Below, one piece after another: positions 16,217 to 24,614 of a stretch of 64,000 bases of DNA. Location: NCBI RefSeq assembly GCF_000716435.1, contig NZ_JNWO01000002.1, positions 620,001 to 684,000 on the forward strand, written 5' to 3'. Under the pieces are notes generated by a model. The model was not told the origin of the DNA and made no database searches. It was given only the letters and a program-made list of their open reading frames with translations. Origin of the DNA: Streptomyces xylophagus. Lineage in GTDB: Bacteria > Actinomycetota > Actinomycetes > Streptomycetales > Streptomycetaceae. A program made the translations under genes and the position numbers. Within the stretch, counting starts at the first letter, position 1. Each line of letters begins with the position of its first letter.

Positions 16217-17689
16217 ATGCTCCCGGGAGAGGACCGCGCCGCTCGGCGCGTACTGCTGGTGTGCATGGCCGCAGGGGCAACGACCCTGCTGGACCAGGCA
16301 GTTCTGAACATCGCGATCCCGAGCATGCGTCACTCGCTCGGGGCCGGCGCGGCGGACATCCAATGGATCGTGGCCGGTTACTCCCTGGCCTTCGGACTGG
16401 CCCTCGTACCCGGGGGAAGCCTCGGAGACCTGCACGGCCGCAAGTGGCTCTTCGTCACAGGGGTGGCCGTCTTCCTCCTGGCGGGAGTGGCGGCCGCGAC
16501 CGGCGCCGGGCCGGGAACCGTGATCGGCGCGCGGCTGGTGCAGGGCGCCGCGGCGGGGCTCGTCAACTCCCAGGTGATCGGCACCATTCAAGACGTCTTC
16601 CACGGGTTGGACCGAGGCCGTGCGCTGGGTCTCTACGCGGTGACGTCCGGTGTGGCCACGGCACTCGGCCCGCCGCTCGGCGGAGCGCTCGTCGCAGGAC
16701 TCGGTCCCGGGGCGGGCTGGCGGTACTGCCTACTGTTGAGCGCACCGTGCGCCGTGGTGACCCTGGCCCTCGCCGTCCGCTGGCTGCCACCGCCACAGCG
16801 CACCGCCCGCGACTCCCGGCTGGACGTCCTCGGCCTCGCCCTTGCCTGCGGATGCGCGCTGACGCTGATGGTGCCCTTCATCCGCACACCGGACAGCGGG
16901 GGAGAGGCACTTCTGTGGGCGGCCGGGGTATGCGCCCTGGCCTGCGCCTTCACGGTGCATCAGCGCCTACGTGCCCGGAGGGGACGCGCGCCCCTGGTGC
17001 ATCCGGCGCTCACGTCGTCGAAGCCCTACGTGCTGGGGACGGCGGTGGCCATGGCCCAGTTCGGGTCCTCGCTCGCCGCGTCCCTCGTGCTCACCGTCTT
17101 CCTCCAGGACGGGCTCGGGCTCTCCGCTCTCCTCACGGCGGCGATCGCGCTTCCCTCGGCCGTCGCGATGGGTGTCTCCTCGGCACTCGCCTGGCGGCTG
17201 ACGCGACGAATCGGGCTGCGCACAGTGACCGTCGGCCTGAGCCTTGGCGTCTGTGCCGCCCTGGCCGGGGCGGTGGCCGCGCTCTTCGTACCGACCGGGG
17301 GACTGCCGATCGCGTTCGCGGCCACGCAGTTGCTCTCCGGCGTGGCCGGAGGGCTCGCGGTCTCACCCAACCAGACCCAGGTGCTGCAACACGCCCCGGC
17401 GGAAGCCGCCGGGGTGGGCGGCGGCATCCTGCAGATGGCCCAGCGCATCGCGGCGGCCGTCTGCCTCAGCGCCGTGTCTGCGGTCTATCTGCACTCCACC
17501 TCCGGCGCACCCGGGGGCAGCGGCCCGAGAGCCGCGTACGCGCTGGCTTCCTGCGTCTGCGCGGGCCTGCTGGCCGTAGCCCTGATGCTGTCGCGTCTGC
17601 GCCGGGCCGCCACCTCACCCCGATCGTCCGCACCCGCGTCACCGACCGTGCGGAGTCCCCGAATTGACCGCAGTACGCCAGAACGGTGA
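16217..17689 (+). CDS. MFS drug/metabolite exporter, DHA2-type (14 TM)
   Basis: The product is 490 residues with about 14 hydrophobic helices. Motif A appears as GGSLGDLHGRKWLF, and motif B/C-type signatures appear in helices 4-5 (IGARLVQGAAAGLVNS; GVATALGPPLGGALV). This is the DHA2 multidrug/antibiotic exporter layout. It begins immediately after the TGA of the 49-residue ORF and is the last gene of the operon with the 2OG oxygenase, which suggests export of that enzyme's product. A 9-bp-arm hairpin overlaps its stop. Confidence 0.9.
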   Translation: MLPGEDRAARRVLLVCMAAGATTLLDQAVLNIAIPSMRHSLGAGAADIQWIVAGYSLAFGLALVPGGSLGDLHGRKWLFVTGVAVFLLAGVAAATGAGPGTVIGARLVQGAAAGLVNSQVIGTIQDVFHGLDRGRALGLYAVTSGVATALGPPLGGALVAGLGPGAGWRYCLLLSAPCAVVTLALAVRWLPPPQRTARDSRLDVLGLALACGCALTLMVPFIRTPDSGGEALLWAAGVCALACAFTVHQRLRARRGRAPLVHPALTSSKPYVLGTAVAMAQFGSSLAASLVLTVFLQDGLGLSALLTAAIALPSAVAMGVSSALAWRLTRRIGLRTVTVGLSLGVCAALAGAVAALFVPTGGLPIAFAATQLLSGVAGGLAVSPNQTQVLQHAPAEAAGVGGGILQMAQRIAAAVCLSAVSAVYLHSTSGAPGGSGPRAAYALASCVCAGLLAVALMLSRLRRAATSPRSSAPASPTVRSPRIDRSTPER

Positions 17690-17705
17690 AGCGTAGGTTC
17701 TGGCG
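17676..17705. terminator. hairpin between convergent MFS and dacB genes
   Basis: CGCCAGAAC at 17676-17684 pairs perfectly with GTTCTGGCG at 17697-17705 around a 12-base loop that contains the MFS stop. It sits between converging genes, so it probably works for both strands. There is no U-tract, as is usual in Streptomyces. Confidence 0.55.
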
Positions 17706-17723
17706 CTCAGGGCTCGCCGCGTC

Positions 17724-19058
17724 CTACGCCCAGCAGCCGTTGACCGTGGCCGCGAGGCCGTCGAGGGCGTCCTTGGTGGCGGCCGGATCGGCGGTGGAGT
17801 TGTTCTCGATGAAGGAGAAGATCTTCCAGGCTCCGTCCCCGGCCTTCGTCAGCCCGCTCAGTGCGATCGCGCCCGTCAGGGTGCCCGTCTTGGCGCTGAC
17901 CTTTCCGACGGCGCACTGGGAGTCCGCGGTGTCGAACCGGCCCCACTCGGGGCCCAGCGTCGAACCCGCCTCGCCCGCGACGGGCAACCCGTCCACGATG
18001 TACTTCAGGGTCGGGCTGTTGGCTGGGTCGTCGGCCAGGTCGAGGATGTCGGCGATGGTCTGTGCCGGGATGCGGTTGGAGCGGGACAGTCCGCTGCCGT
18101 CGTGGATCTCGAAGTTGGCCAGGGACACGCCGTATTGGGTGAGTACCTGCCGTACGACCGCCGTGCCGTCCTCGAAGGTGGCCGGGCGGCCGGCGGCGAG
18201 CGCCGTGGTCCGCAGCAGTGTCTCGGCGATATCGTTGTCACTCACCTTGAGCATGTGCTCCACGATGACTGACAGCGTGGCGGAGTCGTGCTGAGCCACG
18301 GGGACCGCCGTGGTGCCGGCGATGCCGTGGGCGACGCTCCCGGTGACGGTGACGCCCTGCTGGGTGAGGAGCCTGGCGAAGGTCTGACCGGCGTCCAGGG
18401 ACGTGTCCGTGACGTGGCGGCCGTCGACCACCAGTGCCCGTACCGGGGCGATGGAGTCGGGGTAGTAGCCGTCGTTCCAGCCGACCGCGAGCGTGGGCGC
18501 GGGAAAGAGACTGTCGTCGACCTGCACCTTCACCGAGGTCAGACCCGCGCTCTGCAGCCCCGCGACGGCGGTCTTGGCCATCGCGGTGAGGTCGGCGGAG
18601 GTCAGGGTGCGGTCCCCGCCGCCGACCAGGGTGAGGGTGCCGGCGTCGTAGACGACCTTCGTGGTGAAGCGGTGGTCGGGGCCGAGGACCGTCAACGCGG
18701 CGGTCGAGGTGGCGAGTTTGGTGTTGGACGCGGGCATCAGCGCGGTGGTCGCGTCATGGCCCCACACGACCTTGTTGGTCTCGGCGTCGATGACGACACC
18801 GCTGAGTGTGGTGCCCAGACGGGTGTCCTGGATGCGGGTGTCGAGGTTGTCCGCGATCTTCTGCTCGGCGGGATCGAGCGTCGCGGCGGCGGCCTTGGCG
18901 ACCGTCTGGTCGGCGGCGAAGGCGGACGTGCCGAACAGGATCGTCCCGGCGACGGGGGCGGTCACCGCGATGACGGCGGCGCGGAGGAGCGCCGGGTTGA
19001 TCGCTCTGCTCCTGCGGTGACGTCCGCTCGTACGGTCGGTGGAGGGGGAGTTGGGCAT
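17724..19058 (-). CDS. dacB: D-alanyl-D-alanine carboxypeptidase / endopeptidase (PBP4 type, S13)
   Basis: The product is 444 residues from ATG 19058 (MPNSPSTDRTSGRHRRSRAI); a longer in-frame start lacks a ribosome site. The signal segment ends near ATSAFAAD-type residues 45-50. The three penicillin-binding motifs are intact: S111-N-T-K114 (nucleophile), S273-D-N275 and K390-T-G392. Between the first two lies the long insert typical of S13 enzymes. The enzyme trims stem-peptide D-Ala and can cut cross-links in peptidoglycan outside the membrane. It is a monocistronic unit, divergent from the PAP2-kinase operon across about 360 bases. Confidence 0.92.
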   Translation of the reverse strand: MPNSPSTDRTSGRHRRSRAINPALLRAAVIAVTAPVAGTILFGTSAFAADQTVAKAAAATLDPAEQKIADNLDTRIQDTRLGTTLSGVVIDAETNKVVWGHDATTALMPASNTKLATSTAALTVLGPDHRFTTKVVYDAGTLTLVGGGDRTLTSADLTAMAKTAVAGLQSAGLTSVKVQVDDSLFPAPTLAVGWNDGYYPDSIAPVRALVVDGRHVTDTSLDAGQTFARLLTQQGVTVTGSVAHGIAGTTAVPVAQHDSATLSVIVEHMLKVSDNDIAETLLRTTALAAGRPATFEDGTAVVRQVLTQYGVSLANFEIHDGSGLSRSNRIPAQTIADILDLADDPANSPTLKYIVDGLPVAGEAGSTLGPEWGRFDTADSQCAVGKVSAKTGTLTGAIALSGLTKAGDGAWKIFSFIENNSTADPAATKDALDGLAATVNGCWA

Positions 19059-19420
19059 GGCGACCTCGGTGGGGGATGTGTGAGCGGGGAGGCACGGGAG
19101 ATCCGGAGGATCTTGAAGGGGAAAGTAACAGCTGCGACACGGGCTACTCATGGGTTCGCTGTGAAGAGACGGAGCCTGGCTGGTTTGTGACGGTGCGGCT
19201 GATGGATCCAGGGGCCGCGGATCCGCTTCACGCGACGTCGGCCCCCGGGCCGTCGATCGACGCCCCATCGGCACCTTCCGTGCACGCATGGGGCGTTGGC
19301 TCATGGATTCCCACGTGAGGGGGTGTCTGCGCGTCCGCTTCGGGGGCAGACGGCGATGGATCGGGTGCGAACGCCACCCGGCCGTGGACCGCCGCGAGGC
19401 GCCGACCCGTGGGAGCCCCG
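19059..19420. promoter_or_regulatory. divergent promoter region, dacB / PAP2-kinase operon
   Basis: These 362 bases hold no supportable gene. They must contain both promoters because the flanking genes diverge. I see a ribosome-site-like GGGAG just before 19421 but no clear promoter boxes or operator palindrome. Confidence 0.4.
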
Positions 19421-21148
19421 ATGCCGACCGCCGTGCCGGACAGAGCAGTTGGAGCGACCGGGGAAGAACCCGAGGTGGTCCGGCCCGGCCGCTCGCCCGT
19501 GCTGCCCCGCGGTACCGGCACCACCGCGGCGCGCATCGGCGTACTGACCGTCTGTCAGGCCGCCCTGATGGTGGGCTTCGGGCTCCTGATCACGGGCCCG
19601 GCCCGCACCGTGTGGCCGCTGACGGTCGAGGACCACGTCAACGAGGGCCTCGTACGGATCCGTACCGGCACGCTCACCACCCTGTCGTACCTCGGCTCGG
19701 AGGCGGGCAACACCCTCACGGTGATCGCGATCACCCTGCTGAGCTGCGTGGCCCTGCTGCTCCTGCCCCGGCTGCCGATGTGGCGTCAGGCGGTCTTCCT
19801 CGCCGTCGCCGTCTCCCTCCAGGCCCTGGTGTTCCTGGCCATCACCGAGTCGGTGGACCGCGCCCGCCCGCACGTGCACCGCCTCGACGCGTCCCCGCCC
19901 ACGTCCAGCTACACCTCCGGCCACACCGGCGCGGCCACCGCGCTCTACGCCGGACTCGCGGTGCTCGTGCTATCCCGGGTCCGCAGGCCGTGGCGGTGGC
20001 CGCTGGCCGGCCTGCTGTTCCTCGTGCCGCTGATCGTCGGCGTCTCCCGCCTCTACCGGGGCATGCACCACCCCACGGACGTGATCGGCGGAATGGCCAA
20101 CGGTGCCCTGTCCCTGCTGATCGTCGGCCGTGCGCTGTTCACCGACGGGTCCGTGGCCGCCGTCCCCGCGCCGCGCACGGGGCACACCGACGAGGTCGAG
20201 GAGCGCGAGCCCGGCAGCACCGCCGTGATCTTCAACCCCACCGTGACCGGCGAAGCCGACCGCGAGAAACTGCGGCGGATCCTCGCACAACACGGCCACT
20301 GCGCACCGAAGTTCATCGAGACCACCGCCGACGACCCCGGCACAGGACAGACGGTCGGCGCGGTCCGTGACGGAGCGACACTGGTCGTGGTCTGCGGCGG
20401 CGACGGAACCATCAGGGCGGCCGCCGACGCCCTGGCCGGCACCGGCGTACCGCTCGTCGTGGTGCCCTGCGGCACCGGCAACCTGCTCGCCCGCAACCTC
20501 GGCCTGCCCCTCACCCCCGCCACCGCGCTCGACGCCGCACTGTCCGGCACCCCGCACCGCCTCGACCTCGGTCGCATCGAGGGCGACGGCCTCACCGCCA
20601 CCCACTTCGCCGCGATGTCCGGGGCCGGGCTCGACGCAGCGATGCTGGAACACACCGATGACCGCGCCAAGTCCGCCGTCGGCTGGCCCGCCTATCTGCT
20701 CGCCACCTTCGGCACCCTGCGCACACCCCGGATGCGACTGACGGTTCTGCTCGACGACGCGCCCGTCCTGCACCGCACGGCCCGCATGGTGCTCCTCGCC
20801 AACGTCGGCACCGTACAAGGAGGTCTCACCCTCGTCCCGGCGGCCCGCCCCGACGACGGGCTGCTCGATCTGCTCATCCTCGACCCGCGAGGCCCCGGCG
20901 GCTGGCTACGCGCCCTGGGCGTCCTGATACGCGGCCGCAGGCGCACCACGCGGCCCGCGACCGTGGACACCCGCACCGGGAAGAAGGCAGTACCGGTGGA
21001 GTTCTTCACCTTCCGGCGGGCCGAACTCACCTTCGCCGTACCGCAGTCGCGCGAACTCGACGGCGACCCGGTCTCCCACGGCCGACGCCTCACCGCCGAG
21101 GTCAGGCCCGGCGCGCTGACCGTCCTGCTGCCCACCCGGGAGAAGTGA
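19421..21148 (+). CDS. PAP2 lipid phosphatase - diacylglycerol/sphingosine kinase fusion
   Basis: The product is about 575 residues; ATG 19421 (GGGAG eight bases upstream) is preferred over GTG 19409. Residues 35-245 form a PAP2 membrane phosphatase with helices and the signature ESVDRARP(145-150)...SYTSGHTG(163-170)...GVSRLYRGMHHPTD(207-220). Residues about 265-575 form a DAGK catalytic domain: FNPTVTG, VVCGGDGT (GGDG at 326-329), VVPCGTGNLLARNLGLP. Joining a phosphatidate phosphatase with a lipid kinase could interconvert phosphatidate and diacylglycerol or act on isoprenoid lipids. The stop touches the next start (TGAATG), so it is translationally coupled to the BrkB-like gene. Confidence 0.88.
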   Translation: MPTAVPDRAVGATGEEPEVVRPGRSPVLPRGTGTTAARIGVLTVCQAALMVGFGLLITGPARTVWPLTVEDHVNEGLVRIRTGTLTTLSYLGSEAGNTLTVIAITLLSCVALLLLPRLPMWRQAVFLAVAVSLQALVFLAITESVDRARPHVHRLDASPPTSSYTSGHTGAATALYAGLAVLVLSRVRRPWRWPLAGLLFLVPLIVGVSRLYRGMHHPTDVIGGMANGALSLLIVGRALFTDGSVAAVPAPRTGHTDEVEEREPGSTAVIFNPTVTGEADREKLRRILAQHGHCAPKFIETTADDPGTGQTVGAVRDGATLVVVCGGDGTIRAAADALAGTGVPLVVVPCGTGNLLARNLGLPLTPATALDAALSGTPHRLDLGRIEGDGLTATHFAAMSGAGLDAAMLEHTDDRAKSAVGWPAYLLATFGTLRTPRMRLTVLLDDAPVLHRTARMVLLANVGTVQGGLTLVPAARPDDGLLDLLILDPRGPGGWLRALGVLIRGRRRTTRPATVDTRTGKKAVPVEFFTFRRAELTFAVPQSRELDGDPVSHGRRLTAEVRPGALTVLLPTREK

Positions 21149-22102
21149 ATGGGCACCGCCACCAAGGTCCCCGAGACCCGCGACATGACCGGCGACGACC
21201 TCACGGCCGACGAGGCACTGGCGTCACTGCGCCGCTACGGCCGCTGGCCGCTGGTCCGCGACTCCTTCGTCCGCTTCCGCTACGCCGACGGCTTCAGCCA
21301 CTCCCGCGCGCTCGCCCTCCAGACCGTGCTGGCGGTGATCCCGCTGGCCATCGCCTTCGTCGGGCTCTCCACCGCGCTGCACACGGAGAACATCGGCAGA
21401 CTCGCCGAACTGACCATCCACCGCATCGCGCAGGGCCCCAGCGCCGGCGTCGTCGACGACGCACTGACCCGCAGCCGCCACAGCGCGGGCGACGGTGACC
21501 AGATCGCCCTCTGGTTCGGCCTGCTCTTCTCCCTGGTCAACGTCACCACCGCGATGTGCCAGATCGAACGCGGCGCCAACCGGATCTACGGCAACGAGCG
21601 CGACCGCCCCTTCCACCAGAAGTACCTGCGCGGACTCGTGATGTCCCTCAGCGCCGGCATCCCGCTGGGCCTCGGGTTCATCGTGATGGTGGCCGGCGGC
21701 GACCTGGCCGCAGCGGCGGCGACGGTGTACCACCTCGACGGCGACGCCAGAACCGCCTGCGAGATCCTCCGCCGGCCCTTCGGCCTGCTGCTCGCCCTCC
21801 TCTCGGCCAGCGCGATCTTCCGCCGCTCCCCCCGACGCCGACAGCCCGGCTACACCTGGCTGGCCTTCGGCGCCGCCGTCTACCTCGTCCTGTGGACGGC
21901 CCTGACCTGGCTACTGAGCCTGTACCTGGACATCAGCGGCTCCTTCGACACCGTCTACGGCCCGCTCAGCGCCTTCATGTCCCTGTTGCTCTGGGCGTAC
22001 CTGACCTCCATCGCCCTCTTCCTGGGCCTCTCCTTCGCCGCGCAGTTGGAGGCCGCACGGGCGCGGCGACCGGGTCCGATCACCGCCGACCCGGGAGTGT
22101 GA
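21149..22102 (+). CDS. YihY/BrkB-family inner membrane protein
   Basis: The product is 317 residues with six or so hydrophobic helices. Family landmarks are FSHSRALALQTVLAVIPLAI near residue 50, MCQIERGANRIYGNERDRPF near 140, and a final helix set SLLLWAYLTSIALFLGLSFA. The N-terminal 40 residues are soluble. The family is unrelated to ribonuclease BN despite old labels, and its role is unknown; membrane lipid or envelope functions are suspected. It is embedded between two PAP2 genes with zero and four bases of spacing, which supports a lipid-linked task. Confidence 0.88.
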   Translation: MGTATKVPETRDMTGDDLTADEALASLRRYGRWPLVRDSFVRFRYADGFSHSRALALQTVLAVIPLAIAFVGLSTALHTENIGRLAELTIHRIAQGPSAGVVDDALTRSRHSAGDGDQIALWFGLLFSLVNVTTAMCQIERGANRIYGNERDRPFHQKYLRGLVMSLSAGIPLGLGFIVMVAGGDLAAAAATVYHLDGDARTACEILRRPFGLLLALLSASAIFRRSPRRRQPGYTWLAFGAAVYLVLWTALTWLLSLYLDISGSFDTVYGPLSAFMSLLLWAYLTSIALFLGLSFAAQLEAARARRPGPITADPGV

Positions 22103-22105
22103 AGA

Positions 22106-22897
22106 GTGGTCCGCGCCACGGCCCAGCGCCTTCGTGACCTCCGTCGCCGGACGGCCGACCGCAGATTCGGCATCCACCTGCTCGCTTCCGCCATGGTCGC
22201 CACGGTAGCCGCCGTCCCCTTCGGCCTGCTGCTCGTCCTGGTCGAGGGACACTGGCAGCCGCTGCGCCGTCTCGACGCGGGCGCGGCACGGCGGTTGAAC
22301 GAGGCCGCCCTCCAACACCCGGAGTGGACAAGCACGTTGAGGTTCCTGTCCGATCGGGTGTGGGACCCGGTCACCCTGCGGACGGCCGTGGCGCTGCTGA
22401 CCGTATGGCTGTTGTACCGCCGGGCCTGGCGCCTGGCCGCCTGGTCCGCCGTGACGGCCACGGCTGGGGGACTGATCGGGCTGCTGGTCAAAATCGTGGT
22501 CGAGCGGGCCAGACCGTCCCTGGAGGACCCGGTCGCACACGCACCGGGATTCTCCTTCCCCTCGGGACACGCGATGACGGCGACCACCTCGTTCGCCATC
22601 TTCCTGCTGGTCCTGCTGCCCATGGTGCCGCGCGCGCTGCGGGCGCTGTGCTGGTGCGCCGCGATCGTGTCCGTACTCGGCGTCGGCTTCACCCGGATCG
22701 CGCTCGGTGTGCACTGGTTCAGCGATGTCGTGGGCGGCTGGCTCCTGGGCCTCGCCGTCGTCGCCCTCACCACCTGGGCTTTCGAGGCCTGGCGCACCGA
22801 CGCGGGCCGTGGACGCGCCGGGTTGAGCGAGGGCCTGGAGCCCGAGCTCACCGGAGCCCGTCCCGAACCCGGTTCCTCCGGCGGGAACATGGCGTAG
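22106..22897 (+). CDS. PAP2-family membrane phosphatase
   Basis: The product is 263 residues, GTG start. The three PAP2 signatures are KIVVERARP, FSFPSGHAM and GFTRIALGVHWFSDVVGG, giving the catalytic Arg, Ser-Gly-His and His set on the outer membrane face. Several hydrophobic helices flank them. It likely dephosphorylates phosphatidate, phosphatidylglycerophosphate or undecaprenyl diphosphate. It is the third gene of the PAP2-kinase / BrkB-like / PAP2 operon. Confidence 0.9.
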   Translation: MVRATAQRLRDLRRRTADRRFGIHLLASAMVATVAAVPFGLLLVLVEGHWQPLRRLDAGAARRLNEAALQHPEWTSTLRFLSDRVWDPVTLRTAVALLTVWLLYRRAWRLAAWSAVTATAGGLIGLLVKIVVERARPSLEDPVAHAPGFSFPSGHAMTATTSFAIFLLVLLPMVPRALRALCWCAAIVSVLGVGFTRIALGVHWFSDVVGGWLLGLAVVALTTWAFEAWRTDAGRGRAGLSEGLEPELTGARPEPGSSGGNMA

Positions 22898-23046
22898 GAC
22901 CGTGCGCAACACCCGTAGACAGCAGGCGAGTTCGGGACACCGCCTCCTCGGCTCGCGGACATCGGACGAAGCACCCGCATCGCCCGATGCCCGCATCCCT
23001 ACGTCAGGCCCCTGCCGGAGCAGCCGCTCGGAAGCCGACTACCGGT

Positions 23047-23346
23047 TCACGCGGCGCCGACGACGCCGGGGGAGACGAAACGCCTGTGGAGTGGGCAGAA
23101 CTCGCTCTCGGGTTCGCCGGTGATGCCCGCCTTCTCGACCGCGGGAGCCAGCCGTTCGGCGAAGAAGGTCTGGAAGGCCTGCTCCGAGTCCCAGACGTCG
23201 GTCACGTTGAGTCCCTGGGTGTCGAACCACGCCACATGGACCTGACCACCGGCAGGCGCGGTCTCCTCCCAGCCCACGGAGTCCCGCACGGTGTCGTACT
23301 GCTCGGGGGTCACACCGGCCCAGCGCATGAACATCACCACAGCCAA
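23047..23346 (-). CDS. EthD/antibiotic-monooxygenase-like small protein
   Basis: The product is about 99 residues. TTG at 23346 has AAGGAG six bases upstream (rc of 23353-23358), so I prefer it to the weaker upstream starts. The sequence LAVVMFMRWAGVTPEQYDTV, HVAWFDTQGLNVTDVWDSE and AFQTFFAERLAPAVEKAGI resembles the dimeric alpha/beta-barrel fold of conserved Streptomyces proteins scored as EthD/ABM-like. No catalytic residue can be assigned. It has no obvious operon partner. Confidence 0.68.
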   Translation of the reverse strand: MAVVMFMRWAGVTPEQYDTVRDSVGWEETAPAGGQVHVAWFDTQGLNVTDVWDSEQAFQTFFAERLAPAVEKAGITGEPESEFCPLHRRFVSPGVVGAA

Positions 23347-23590
23347 TTTCCGCTCCTTGCTCGTGTCGTCTACGACCAGCCCCCACACCGGCCCACGGCC
23401 GATCACCGGCACACGCGCATCCGCGCTCACCGCTCGTGGTGGCTTGAGCATCGTCCTGCGCGACAGGCACCCCGCGAAGAGCGCACAGAGGTGCGGCGGA
23501 ACGGCGGTTCACTCTTCGCGCCCGGCGGTCAACGGCCTGAGCGTTCACACAGACATCTCTTCGAGCCTCGCAACGGGGTTGCGGCCACAG

Positions 23591-24277
23591 TCAGTTGACT
23601 GTCGCTGCTGCCCGTTCTGCTGTGTCCTGCTGCGTGGGGATCTGCATCTCGGTGTGGACGGTGTGGCCGCGCGAAGGGGTGAGGTCGAGGGAGGTGAGGA
23701 CGGAGGAGTGGACGACGGAGGGGAGGGTGTGGCGGAGAAGGACGGAGATGGCGTGGGGGAGGTTCTGGTAGGCGGTGGTGGCTTGGGACATCGCCTGGAC
23801 ACCGGCGATGGCGCCGACGAGGACTTCGGCCGTTTCGGCGGGGGTGACGTGAGGCAGGAGTTCGCCTTGTTTCTGAGCCTTGTCGAGAAGGTCGGTGACG
23901 ATGTTGATCCAGCGGTGGAAGGGGCAGGCGCGGTCGAGACCGTCGGCGCATTGATCCAGGGTGAGGCGCACACCGGCGCGGACCATGGGGTCGGTCTGGA
24001 GGCGGTAGGCGTGCAGCATGCTCGTGTCGACGAGCTCCTGGGTCTTGCAGGGGCGGTCGGGGACGGCGAGGTCTTGATCCTGTCCGGCGAGGACGCCCTG
24101 GGCGAGTTCTTCCTTCGACTTGAAGTGGAAGTAGAGGGCGCCCTTGGTGACGTTGGCGGCGGCGAGGATCTCGCTGATGGTGGCAGCCTGGTAGCCGCGC
24201 TCCTCGAAGACACTGGCCGCTGCGGCAAGGATGGTGTGGCGGGTGCGGATCGCCCGGTCCTGCTTGGGTTCTGGCAT
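23591..24277 (-). CDS. gamma-butyrolactone autoregulator receptor (ArpA/ScbR-type TetR)
   Basis: The product is 228 residues; ATG 24277 has AGAGG seven bases upstream. The N-terminal HTH (AIRTRHTILAAAASVFEERG, TISEILAAANVTKGALYFHF, KSKEELAQGVLAGQDQDLAV) and the ligand-domain signature (PFHRWINIVTDLLDKAQKQG; VQAMSQATTAYQNLP) are those of A-factor-type receptors, not generic TetR. The family represses antibiotic regulators and itself until a butyrolactone signal binds. An ARE-like site lies 39-65 bases upstream of the start and a second one before the divergent reductase gene. No afsA-type synthase is in the window, so it could be an orphan (pseudo-)receptor. Confidence 0.88.
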   Translation of the reverse strand: MPEPKQDRAIRTRHTILAAAASVFEERGYQAATISEILAAANVTKGALYFHFKSKEELAQGVLAGQDQDLAVPDRPCKTQELVDTSMLHAYRLQTDPMVRAGVRLTLDQCADGLDRACPFHRWINIVTDLLDKAQKQGELLPHVTPAETAEVLVGAIAGVQAMSQATTAYQNLPHAISVLLRHTLPSVVHSSVLTSLDLTPSRGHTVHTEMQIPTQQDTAERAAATVN

Positions 24278-24315
24278 GTCCCGACCTCTTTCGTTGCGCA
24301 TGGACTGTCCACCCG

Positions 24316-24342
24316 TTAAAAAACCGTCCAGTTCGTATAGTC
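24316..24342. promoter_or_regulatory. ARE-like operator for the butyrolactone receptor, site 1
   Basis: The plus strand reads TTAAAAAACCGTCCAGTTCG then TATAGTC. Reversed, the half GGACGGTTTTTT fits the known ArpA half-site GG(T/C)CGGT(A/T)(T/C)G(T/G) at about 9 of 11 positions, with TATACGAACT as the degenerate other half. Its place just upstream of the receptor start suits autoregulation. Confidence 0.55.
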
Positions 24343-24446
24343 TACGGCGCTGCGTGCTGGCCCAAGAGCCGTGCGGGGGTGGGGTGTTCGGGCCTTGATC
24401 GCCCTGATCTGCGCGCTCTCGGAGGCGCACTCTCGGCGGTGCCATT

Positions 24447-24470
24447 GGTAAACCGTCCGTGCTGTTTTCT
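24447..24470. promoter_or_regulatory. ARE-like operator, site 2
   Basis: GGTAAACCGTCCGTGCTGTT then TTCT shares the AAACCGTCC core with site 1 and lies about 145 bases upstream of the divergent reductase start. It is weaker as a palindrome than site 1. Confidence 0.4.
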
Positions 24471-24614
24471 TGGGGTGAGGCTCGGGTGCGGATCCGCCAT
24501 GCCCGGGGAACCCAACAGGCCAGGTGGCGGACCGGGAATGCGAGAAGTCGAATAATCCGCAGAATCGACACAAAGGGAGTGAAACAGGGGGGTAAAACAT
24601 GGAGGCATGACCGA

